From Acidobacteriota bacterium (GTDB lineage Bacteria; Acidobacteriota; Holophagae; Acanthopleuribacterales; Acanthopleuribacteraceae), in NCBI GenBank assembly GCA_030066195.1, contig JASJCB010000055.1, positions 1 through 64,000 of the forward strand: 64,000 nucleotides of DNA, in the 5' to 3' direction. The notes beneath the pieces are model-generated. The model did not search any database, was not told the DNA's origin, and saw nothing but the letters and a program-made list of their open reading frames with translations. Below, one piece after another: positions 17,482 to 24,551 of the stretch (positions are counted from its first letter, which is position 1; every line of letters begins with the position of its first letter). Made by a program: the position numbers and the translations under genes.

Positions 17482-18048
17482 TTGATTTCCACCAACGATT
17501 TCAAGAAAGGCGTTCGTTATGAGCTGGAAGGCGCACCCTGGCAAGTTATGGAAGTGTCGGTGCACAATCCTTCCGCACGCGGCGCGGCCACGCTGGTTAA
17601 GGCCAAGTCCCGCAACCTGAAGACGGGCCAGGTCTTGTTGAAAACCTTCAAGGCCGGCGAAATGCTGAACGAACCCGACCTGAACAGGATGACCGTTCAG
17701 TACCTTTACGACGAGGGCGAAGACCTGGTCTTCATGGACAAGGACACCTACGAACAGTACAACGTGCGCGCCGAATTGATCGGGGATGCACGGCCCTGGC
17801 TGAACGAGGAAATCGAATTGATGCTGCTGCAATACAACGGCGAAGTGATCAACGCAGAGCTTCCCCAGAGCGTCATTGCCACCGTTTCCACCGTGGAAGC
17901 CGGCGCCAAGGGCGATACCGCCAGCGGCAAGGTTTTGGCAAAGGCCGTCCTGGATAACGGCGTTACCATCGCCGTGCCGACGTTCATCAAGGAAGGTCAA
18001 AAAATCAAGGTGGATCCCGGCACCAACAGTTACCTGGGCCGCGAATAA
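17482..18048 (+). CDS. Elongation factor P, EfpL/YeiP-like with arginine at the loop tip
   Basis: A 188-residue, three-domain translation factor that binds between the P and E sites and helps ribosomes through polyproline stretches. The start is TTG at 17482 with AAGGAG upstream. The domain I loop reads NPSARGAATLVKAK with Arg33 at the tip, where E. coli EF-P has Lys34 and the rhamnosylated type has Arg32. It instead matches the SPTARGAATL loop of E. coli YeiP (EfpL), as does VFMDKDTYEQY. Whether it is the only EF-P of the genome or a paralogue cannot be seen here. No modification enzyme gene is nearby. Confidence 0.92.
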   Translation: MISTNDFKKGVRYELEGAPWQVMEVSVHNPSARGAATLVKAKSRNLKTGQVLLKTFKAGEMLNEPDLNRMTVQYLYDEGEDLVFMDKDTYEQYNVRAELIGDARPWLNEEIELMLLQYNGEVINAELPQSVIATVSTVEAGAKGDTASGKVLAKAVLDNGVTIAVPTFIKEGQKIKVDPGTNSYLGRE

Positions 18049-18062
18049 TTACTGGAGTTATC

Positions 18063-18653
18063 ATGACCAAGATGCCCCTGCTTCTACTGCTTGCCCTGCC
18101 TGCCCTCGCGCAAGGTCCCCTGGACAGCAGCAATAATTACATCTACGTCCAATACGGCGACCTGAGCTACGACGACACCAATCGTTTCGACGTCCTGGCC
18201 GACAGCGTATTCCAATTAGGTGAATCCATCGCGACCATCGATTGGTCCGAGGCGGCCCTGCGTCTGACCGAGGGCTATCACTTCAACAAGTACGTCGCTG
18301 TAGAAGGTTCGCTCAATTTCCTCGGCGATACCGAGGCTACTACTACAAGCGGCCGGAAATTGGATGCCAATCACCTGGGCTTCGCCCTGCACGTGGTGGG
18401 CAAGTACCGATTCCACCGTTATCTCAACGCTTTCGGGTTCATCGGCGGTCAGTACTGGCGCGCGGAAACCAAACTGGTGGGCGCCGAAACCGAACCCGAG
18501 AAGGTAACCAACGAGTCGGCCAATATATCCTGGGGCCTGGGCGCCTATGCCGAGGTGACCGAACGGATGCTGGTTCGCTTGGACTGGACCTCCTCAAAAA
18601 TCGACGACATCGACTACAGCATGACAAGCATAGGCCTGGGCTTCTCCTTCTAA
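18063..18653 (+). CDS. Small outer-membrane beta-barrel protein
   Basis: A 196-residue protein with a short signal peptide ending ALAQG, then alternating hydrophobic/polar strands (for example YIYVQYGDL, LGFALHVVGKYRF, LVRLDWTSS) and a terminal Phe (GLGFSF), the signature recognised by the BAM machinery. Length suggests an eight-stranded barrel of the OmpX/OmpA-like type. ATG at 18063 has GGAG upstream, 14 bp after the efp stop. Its function is not deducible. A repeat copy begins 5 bp after its stop codon. Confidence 0.8.
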   Translation: MTKMPLLLLLALPALAQGPLDSSNNYIYVQYGDLSYDDTNRFDVLADSVFQLGESIATIDWSEAALRLTEGYHFNKYVAVEGSLNFLGDTEATTTSGRKLDANHLGFALHVVGKYRFHRYLNAFGFIGGQYWRAETKLVGAETEPEKVTNESANISWGLGAYAEVTERMLVRLDWTSSKIDDIDYSMTSIGLGFSF

Positions 18654-18658
18654 CAAGC

Positions 18659-19070
18659 GTAGCGTGAACAAAGGCGCCCATTGAACGACCCCGGCCGGGA
18701 CAAACCGACTGGAAATATCGAAACCGTGCTTACCGGCATGGGGCGCTTTTGTTCGCGCCGAAGGAACCAATCCCCAGGCACAGCAGAACCACACTGCCGA
18801 AGGGTTGGACTACCGTAACGTGAACAAAGGCGCCCATTGAACGACCCCGACCGGGACAAACCGACTGGAAATATCGAAACCGTGCTTACCGGCATGGGGC
18901 GCTTTTGTTCGCGCCGAAGGAACCAATCCCCAGGCACAGCAGAATCACACTGCCGAAGGGTTGGACTAACGTAACGTGAACAAAGGCGCCCATTGAACGA
19001 CCCCGGCCGGGACAAACCGGAATGAAATATCGAAACCGTGCTTACCGGCATGGGGCGCTTTTGTTCGCGC
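18659..19070. repeat. Three tandem copies of a 156-bp repeat (last copy truncated to its 100-bp core)
   Basis: Copies start at 18659, 18815 and 18971, an exact 156-bp period. Each has a 100-bp core that begins GT(A/G)(A/G)CGTGAACAAAGGCGCCC and ends GGGCGCTTTTGTTCGCGC, so the ends form a 14-base inverted repeat with one mismatch. Copies 1 and 2 add a 56-bp linker; copy 3 stops at the core. On the minus strand the core reads continuously as REQKRPMPVSTVSIF..., ending SFNGRLCSRY. A fourth, diverged copy lies inverted at 19454-19553. Confidence 0.9.
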
Positions 19071-19272
19071 AGGAAACTCCCACCTTGCTCACCAGCTTGA
19101 GCCGGATTGCCTGGGCAGGATCTTTCCGGTGCTACATAAAAAAATAAAAAAGTGACCCTCAAACGAACTAAATTTCGATTGTCTCCATAGCACCGTATGA
19201 ACGGCAACCCTCTCTCAAAGAGGCGCTTGTCGTGTGTCTTGTGTACCCAAATCGCGAACAAGGAGGCAAACG

Positions 19273-19323
19273 ATGCAGCTGAAATCCAAAGTAAAAGCAG
19301 GCGGCCATTTCTGGACCGACTAA
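19273..19323 (+). CDS. Tiny 16-residue peptide gene with optimal ribosome site
   Basis: ATG at 19273 is preceded by AAGGAGG, a full seven-base Shine-Dalgarno, with six bases spacing. It encodes MQLKSKVKAGGHFWTD and stops at 19321-19323. A strong Rho-independent terminator begins 10 bp later, so this looks like a self-contained transcription unit. The peptide is basic at its start, has a Gly-Gly pair and ends aromatic-acidic. I do not recognise a family with certainty. A secreted or modified signal peptide, a leader peptide, or an attenuator-type ORF are all possible. Its setting between repeat copies of similar style is odd. Confidence 0.6.
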   Translation: MQLKSKVKAGGHFWTD

Positions 19324-19332
19324 ATGAGAGGA

Positions 19333-19360
19333 GGGCCCCCGACGGGGCCCGTTGCTTTTT
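19333..19360 (+). terminator. Rho-independent terminator after the 16-codon gene
   Basis: Perfect stem GGGCCCC (19333-19339) with GGGGCCC (19344-19350), a 4-base loop, then GTTGCTTTTT. Confidence 0.8.
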
Positions 19361-19453
19361 AGGCGCTATTGCTTCTCCGCTTGATGCGCCGCGGTCAAAG
19401 CTGTTCCCTTCGGTCGATGTAAGAAAACCATGCGCGGGCTTTTTGTGTGTCCG

Positions 19454-19553
19454 GCGCGAACAAGCGCACCCCATGCCGGTAAGCACCGCCTATGAACTGC
19501 CTGTCTTTATGTCCCTACCCAGGTCTTTCAACGGGTACCCATGTTCACGTTAC
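19454..19553 (-). repeat. Fourth, inverted and diverged copy of the 100-bp repeat core
   Basis: By eye it is about 74 percent identical to copies 1-3 over 99 aligned bases without any gap, in the opposite orientation. Its outer end (GTAACGTGAACA in the repeat's sense) overlaps the moaC stop codon, just as copy 1 abuts the stop of the barrel-protein gene. Read in the plus direction it gives REQAHPMPVSTAYEL..., ending SFNGYPCSRY, the same frame as the other copies. Confidence 0.8.
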
Positions 19554-20017
19554 TGTCTTTGCCAATCACCGCTTTTGCCGCCTGTTTTGGATAACAGGCG
19601 GATGCGGCTTATTTCCATGTCCCTAGCGACCGCCTTGCCCATGTCGTAGAGGGTGAGCAGGGCTACATTGACCGCGGTCAGGGCTTCCATCTCGACACCG
19701 GTTCGGCCGTGGCAACGCGCCGTGGCGACCACGCGAACCTCTTCTTTGGCCGTGTCGGACTCGAACTGTACGCCGATGTGGTCCAGGTTCAGGCCGTGAC
19801 ACAGCGGTATCAGTTCCTGGACTTTTTTGGCGCCCATAATGCCGGCAATGCGGGCGATTTCGTAGGCGTTTCCCTTTTTCAGGCGGTCCAGTTGTTCAAT
19901 CAAGGAGGCCGGCATGGTGATATAACCCTCGGCGACCGCCTCGCGAACCGTAACCTGCTTGGCGCTGACGTCGACCATGTGCGCCTCGCCCTTTTCGTTC
20001 AGGTGTGTCAGCGCCAT
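19550..20017 (-). CDS. moaC: Cyclic pyranopterin monophosphate synthase MoaC
   Basis: A 155-residue MoaC, which rearranges 3',8-cyclo-7,8-dihydro-GTP to cyclic pyranopterin monophosphate in molybdenum-cofactor synthesis. Diagnostic parts: THLNEKGEAHMVDVSAK, ELIPLCHGLNL, GVEMEALTAV and LYDMGKAVARDM, ending KTGGKSGDW. The usual LCHPL is LCHGL here; the catalytic His and Lys positions are kept. No other cofactor gene is adjacent. It is the last gene of a lepA-yhbY-moaC run, 7 bp after yhbY, and its stop codon lies inside a repeat copy. Confidence 0.95.
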   Translation of the reverse strand: MALTHLNEKGEAHMVDVSAKQVTVREAVAEGYITMPASLIEQLDRLKKGNAYEIARIAGIMGAKKVQELIPLCHGLNLDHIGVQFESDTAKEEVRVVATARCHGRTGVEMEALTAVNVALLTLYDMGKAVARDMEISRIRLLSKTGGKSGDWQRQ

Positions 20018-20024
20018 AATGTCC

Positions 20025-20330
20025 TCACTTGGGCAGGCTCAACTGCGAATCTTCTTCCTTTTGGCGGAACACCGTGTACACATGGCCTACTTTCTGGACC
20101 AGGGTAATACCCGCGCCCGCAAAGGCGGTTTCTATTTCCGATTTGGTGTATTCGCAGTTGTTCAGAATGCGGATCTTGATCAACTCGTGGTTCTCGATCT
20201 GTTCGTTCAACTGACCGATAAAACCGGCGGAGGGGCCGTCCTTGCCCATTTGCAGCAAAGGCTTCAGGTGATGCGCCAACTGTTTCAGGTAACGCCGCTG
20301 GGCGGAATTCAGGGTCATGGCTTCGGACAC
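20025..20330 (-). CDS. yhbY: YhbY-type ribosome assembly RNA-binding protein (CRM domain)
   Basis: A 101-residue single CRM-domain protein that binds ribosomal RNA precursors of the large subunit. The family signature is visible: LNSAQRRYLKQLAHHLKPLLQMGKDG, interrupted here as two stretches, then ELIKIRILNN and the GHVYTVFRQ strand. GTG at 20330 is chosen because AAGGAG precedes it by 8 bases; the in-frame ATG at 20318 has no site. It lies 12 bp after lepA, so the translation-related genes share a transcript. Confidence 0.93.
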   Translation of the reverse strand: MSEAMTLNSAQRRYLKQLAHHLKPLLQMGKDGPSAGFIGQLNEQIENHELIKIRILNNCEYTKSEIETAFAGAGITLVQKVGHVYTVFRQKEEDSQLSLPK

Positions 20331-20342
20331 GTGGGGAACTCC

Positions 20343-22148
20343 TTAATCATCCACTTGTAACATGGCAAGGAAAGCGTCCTGGGGAATTTGGACCGAACCC
20401 ACCGCCTTCATGCGTTTCTTGCCTTTTTTCTGTTTCTCCAGCAGCTTGCGTTTCCGGCTGATATCGCCGCCGTAGCATTTGGCCAGAACGTTTTTGCGCA
20501 GAGCCTTGACCGTGGTACGGGCGATGACGCGCGTCCCCAGAGCCGCCTGGATGGCGATATCGAACATTTGCCGAGGGATCAATTCTTTCATTTTCACCGC
20601 CAGTTGTTGCCCTCTGGTGAAGGCCTTTTCCCTATGCACGATCAGGGAGAGCGCGTCCACCAGGTCGCCGTTAACCAGGATGTCCAGCTTGGCCAGGTCC
20701 GAGGCCCAGTAACCTTCCACGTGATAATCGAAGGAGGAATAACCGCGGCTGACCGACTTCAACTTATCGTAGAAGTCCAACACCACCTCGGCCAGGGGGA
20801 GTTCGTACTCGATCAGGATACGCTCCTCGGAGACGTACTCCAACTTTTTCTGCACGCCGCGACGGTCCTCGCACAGTTTGAGAATGGCGCCCACGTATTC
20901 CTTGTTGGTGAGGATGGTGCCCACGATATAGGGTTCCTCCAGGATGTCGATCTCGCCCACGGACGGCAACTTGGCGGGAGAGTCGATCAACAGCACCTCG
21001 CCGTCCTTAGTGGTAACGCGATATTCCACACCGGGCGCGGTGGTGACCAGATCCAGGTCGAACTCGCGCTCCAGGCGTTCCTGGATGATCTCCATGTGCA
21101 GCAGACCCAGGAACCCGCAACGGAAGCCGAAACCCAGGGCTACCGAGGTTTCGGGCTCGAAGATAAACGAGGTGTCGTTGATCTGGAGCTTTTCCAGGGC
21201 CTCACGCAAGGCGCTGTAGTCCTTGGCCTCGGTAGGATAGAGCCCGGAGAAAACCATGGGTTTCGATTCCTGAAACCCGGCCAGGGGTTCGGCGGCAGAC
21301 GCTTTGGCGTGCGTGATGGTATCGCCCACCCGCGCCTCGTCCAGCGATTTGATAGTAGCGATGACATAACCCACCTGGCCCATGTTCAAGGCGTCGGTCT
21401 TTTCCATCTTGGGGGTGAAGATACCTACCTCATCCACAAGGTACTCGCTGCCGGTGGCCATGAACTTGATGCGGTCCTTGGGTTTCATGGCGCCGTCGAC
21501 GATGCGAACCAGAATGATCAGGCCGCGATAGGTGTCAAACCAGGCGTCGAAGATCAAGGCGCGCAACGGGCCGTCCGGGCTTCCCTCGGGCGCGGGCACC
21601 TCATGCACCACCGCTTCCAGCAGTTCCTCCAGCCCCTCGCCGGTCTTGGCGGAAACCAGGTGCGCGTTCTCGGTATCCAGCCCGATCACGTTTTCGATTT
21701 GTTCCATCACCATATCGGGATGGGCGGAAGGCAGATCGATTTTGTTGAGTACGGGCACCATGTGCAGGTCGTTTTCCAGGGCAAGGTAGACATTGGCCAG
21801 GGTTTGGGCTTCAACACCTTGCGCGGCGTCGACCACCAGGATGGCGCCGTCACATGCGGCCAGGGAGCGCGATACCTCATAGGCGAAGTCCACGTGACCG
21901 GGCGTGTCGATAAGGTTGAACTGATAGGTTTGTCCATCGGACGCCTCGTAGGGCATGGTCACGGAACGAGCCTTGATCGTAATGCCGCGCTCGCGTTCCA
22001 ACTCCATATCGTCCAGCAGTTGTTCCTTCATTTCCCGATCGCTGACGCGACCGGTTTTTTGCAGGAAGCGATCGGCCAGCGTACTTTTGCCGTGGTCGAT
22101 ATGAGCAATAATCGAAAAGTTTCGAATCAGTTTCGGGTCATGTGTCAA
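20343..22148 (-). CDS. lepA: Elongation factor 4 (LepA) GTPase
   Basis: A 601-residue ribosome-associated GTPase with the normal LepA length. G1 is AHIDHGKST, G3 DTPGHVDF and G4 NKIDLP. The LepA C-terminal domain ends with KCYGGDISRKRKLLEKQKKG. It is thought to back-translocate or remodel stalled ribosomes. TTG at 22148 is preferred: GGGAGGA lies 7 bases upstream and the protein then begins LTHDPKLIRNFSIIAHIDHG, as in relatives. First of three overlapping-spaced translation/cofactor genes; wzz lies 65 bp upstream in the same direction. Confidence 0.97.
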   Translation of the reverse strand: MTHDPKLIRNFSIIAHIDHGKSTLADRFLQKTGRVSDREMKEQLLDDMELERERGITIKARSVTMPYEASDGQTYQFNLIDTPGHVDFAYEVSRSLAACDGAILVVDAAQGVEAQTLANVYLALENDLHMVPVLNKIDLPSAHPDMVMEQIENVIGLDTENAHLVSAKTGEGLEELLEAVVHEVPAPEGSPDGPLRALIFDAWFDTYRGLIILVRIVDGAMKPKDRIKFMATGSEYLVDEVGIFTPKMEKTDALNMGQVGYVIATIKSLDEARVGDTITHAKASAAEPLAGFQESKPMVFSGLYPTEAKDYSALREALEKLQINDTSFIFEPETSVALGFGFRCGFLGLLHMEIIQERLEREFDLDLVTTAPGVEYRVTTKDGEVLLIDSPAKLPSVGEIDILEEPYIVGTILTNKEYVGAILKLCEDRRGVQKKLEYVSEERILIEYELPLAEVVLDFYDKLKSVSRGYSSFDYHVEGYWASDLAKLDILVNGDLVDALSLIVHREKAFTRGQQLAVKMKELIPRQMFDIAIQAALGTRVIARTTVKALRKNVLAKCYGGDISRKRKLLEKQKKGKKRMKAVGSVQIPQDAFLAMLQVDD

Positions 22149-22213
22149 AGACGGTCCTCCCCGGCAGTTGCCAAGCTCCAAAGAATATCACAGAAAAGGT
22201 GTCTTGGGCGGGG

Positions 22214-23068
22214 TTACGAGGCCAGCTTGGGTTTGATTTCCTCGTTATAGTAATGTAGACCCAGCGTGGCCATGGTGGCGGTCAGCAAAGCCAGGATGCC
22301 GCCCAAGATGACGACCAGGCTGCGCTTGGGCTTGAAATGCTCATCCGGGATTTTGGGTTCGGCGGCCAGGCGGGTGTTGAAGGTCTTGGAAGCGGAACTC
22401 GCCTCCAGCTCCAGATAGTAGATATCCTTGACCAGCGTCTGGTGATAGCTGCGCTTTTCGGCGACGGTGTGGCTGAGCAGGACCCAGGCGGGCATGAATT
22501 CCTTGGGTGTGCCGTCTTCAATGGTGGCCTCGATCTGCGTTTCGTCCAGATCCAAGGAGCGGCGCACGGCGGCCTCGTCTTCCCAGAAACTGTCGATCAT
22601 GCCGCGGAAGTTCTTCCGGGCATGTTGGACCAATTCTTCGTGATCCGTTATCAACTGACTGGTAAGCGCCTGAAAGATGGCGTGAGCCAGATCCCGGTCG
22701 TCGTATTCCACCGAAAGTTGCACCAGGCCCACATCACGGATCTTCTTGACCTCGTTCAAGACCTCGGTGGAAACCAGGCGTTGCAGGCGATTGACGGGAA
22801 TATCCAGTTCGATGCCGGCGCTGTCCAGGGCGCGTTTCATGAAGCTGTAATCGCGTAGCTTGGCGGCGACGAACTCGCCCTCCTCTACCAGCACGCCTTG
22901 AATGCGGGCCACGTAAAGGGTGCCGGTCAGCTTATAGGACCGTTTGGCAAAAGCCAGATAGATCACGGCCAGGACCATGATGAAAAGAAAGGTGAGGATG
23001 AAGGTCTTCTTGCCGCGAAAAAGGATGACAAAGAAATCGGCAATATTCAACAGCTCTTGGTCTTTCAT
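22214..23068 (-). CDS. Wzz-type polysaccharide chain-length determinant (co-polymerase)
   Basis: A 284-residue inner-membrane protein with a transmembrane helix near residues 22-42 (FILTFLFIMVLAVIYLAF), a helical periplasmic domain, and a second helix near the C-terminus preceded by KPKRSLVVILGG, the usual Wzz arrangement. Such proteins set the length of surface polysaccharide made by a Wzy polymerase. It carries no cytoplasmic tyrosine-kinase domain. A Wzy-like polymerase gene diverges from it 201 bp away, which supports the role. Confidence 0.85.
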   Translation of the reverse strand: MKDQELLNIADFFVILFRGKKTFILTFLFIMVLAVIYLAFAKRSYKLTGTLYVARIQGVLVEEGEFVAAKLRDYSFMKRALDSAGIELDIPVNRLQRLVSTEVLNEVKKIRDVGLVQLSVEYDDRDLAHAIFQALTSQLITDHEELVQHARKNFRGMIDSFWEDEAAVRRSLDLDETQIEATIEDGTPKEFMPAWVLLSHTVAEKRSYHQTLVKDIYYLELEASSASKTFNTRLAAEPKIPDEHFKPKRSLVVILGGILALLTATMATLGLHYYNEEIKPKLAS

Positions 23069-23269
23069 AGGGTAATTGTGCCTCTTCGGCGCCCCCGGGG
23101 GGCAAATTGGTACTTCTGGACCCGGAAAGGAAATCGTTACGAGAACCCCGGGTTTCTGCCCAGGTCTATTTGGTGTAATATTCTTACAGAACCGTGAGAG
23201 GTGGGGAACCCCTCATCTTCAGCAGTCAGTCGCCTTTCTTCAAATTACGGTCATGCGGATATCCTTTAA

Positions 23270-24541
23270 ATGCTTTCTTTGACATTACTGATCCTGGCTG
23301 CAGCGGGATTGGTACTCTCGAAACGCCTTTTGGGTGATTACTTTTCCCCACCTGCTGTCTACAACTTTTTTTGGGCCTTTTCCCTGGGCATGCTGTCCCT
23401 GGAAATGGTGGCCTTCGATCCTTTACGCGGCGGGGTCTGGGAAGTTATCGGAATCAGTTGGTTGATGTTCATGGGCGGCAGCTTTGCGGTTCTGGCTTAC
23501 GGACTGGTGCGTCCGGCCTGGGCCAATGCGCCGCCGCGTTTCGAACACCTGGACCGGACGCGTTTCGAACGAGCGCTGAAGGTATTGTTCGCCATCGGCA
23601 TCCTGGGGTTTCTGATTCAGGTGGTAAACCTGCAAATGTCCTTGGGTTTCGGCGCCTTCCTCACCGATCCCCAAATGGTTCGCGAGCAACATTCCAACGT
23701 GAAATACCTGGGTTTCTTCAACATCCTCAATGTCGCCAACTTCGCGCTGGGAACCGCCTACCTGGCGCTTTACAAGAAACCCCGCAAATGGGTCTACCTG
23801 ATCTTGATCTGGGCAATCATGACCACCCTGGTAACCACGGATCGAACGCGATTCTTCTACATGGTTATCTGGGGCTTTTTCGTATTGGTCTATATGCAGC
23901 GTCGCGTCAATTTGGAGCCGCGCATGATCATGGCGGGCGTGGGGACCTTATTGGTGCTCTTGGGTTTCTTTGTGGTGATCGCCAAGGTCTATAAGAAGGA
24001 AGCCTTTGACGACAACATGGAATTCGTCCGGGTGCCCCGCGAGTATGCCGCGCTGGTGGACCCCTATATCTACCTGACAGGCAGTTATCCGGTTCTTCAA
24101 GCCTTCCTTGAAGACAAACACGAACATACGCACGGCATGTACACCTTCGGCCCGGTGGTCAAGTTCATCGAATTGGTGACCCCTGAAATCGAGCGGGCTG
24201 AACTGGTCGGTAAATTCTACAGGGTTCCTATCGAACTGAATGCTTGTACCTATCTGGAGCCTTTTTACAAAGATTTCGGATTTTTGGGCATTGTGCTTTG
24301 CCCTCTCTTCTTGGGAGTTCTCTGCACATGGAGTTATCTGGCAATGAGGCAAAGAAAAACACTGTTTTCCGTGTTTTTTACTTCCTTGCTCAGCTTCTGT
24401 GTTACCATTTCCATCTTTGTGAACCATTTTACGCAGATAGCAACATGGTATTTCGTGGCGGTGGGTTATCTTGTATACAGGTACTCTCATACTTCAGATT
24501 CCAAACCGATAGGTGAAATCAGGAGTCGTGTTTACGGGTAG
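23270..24541 (+). CDS. O-antigen/oligosaccharide repeat-unit polymerase (Wzy-like)
   Basis: A 423-residue polytopic protein with about ten to twelve membrane segments and one larger periplasmic loop in the second half (about residues 250-330), as in Wzy-type polymerases that link lipid-carried repeat units. Sequence is poorly conserved in this family; the TTDRTRFFYM stretch and the acidic/aromatic loop are typical but not diagnostic. No Shine-Dalgarno is obvious at ATG 23270. It faces the Wzz gene and is followed after 10 bp by the giant sensor gene, probably on one transcript. Confidence 0.75.
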   Translation: MLSLTLLILAAAGLVLSKRLLGDYFSPPAVYNFFWAFSLGMLSLEMVAFDPLRGGVWEVIGISWLMFMGGSFAVLAYGLVRPAWANAPPRFEHLDRTRFERALKVLFAIGILGFLIQVVNLQMSLGFGAFLTDPQMVREQHSNVKYLGFFNILNVANFALGTAYLALYKKPRKWVYLILIWAIMTTLVTTDRTRFFYMVIWGFFVLVYMQRRVNLEPRMIMAGVGTLLVLLGFFVVIAKVYKKEAFDDNMEFVRVPREYAALVDPYIYLTGSYPVLQAFLEDKHEHTHGMYTFGPVVKFIELVTPEIERAELVGKFYRVPIELNACTYLEPFYKDFGFLGIVLCPLFLGVLCTWSYLAMRQRKTLFSVFFTSLLSFCVTISIFVNHFTQIATWYFVAVGYLVYRYSHTSDSKPIGEIRSRVYG

Positions 24542-24551
24542 GTAATCACAG

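Noticed and set aside
18659..19070. Possible integron attC array or CRISPR
   Set aside because: The period and stems recall attC sites, but no proper GTTRRRY/RYYYAAC cores at the stem ends and no cassettes or integrase. The repeats are too long and the linkers too similar for CRISPR.
18650..19486. A 278-codon minus-strand open frame spanning the three repeats
   Set aside because: It is open mainly because the repeat period is a multiple of three. It has no good ribosome site, its first part is antisense to the fourth repeat and the 16-codon gene, and composition is unlike a protein. The conserved 33-residue part is reported as a finding instead.
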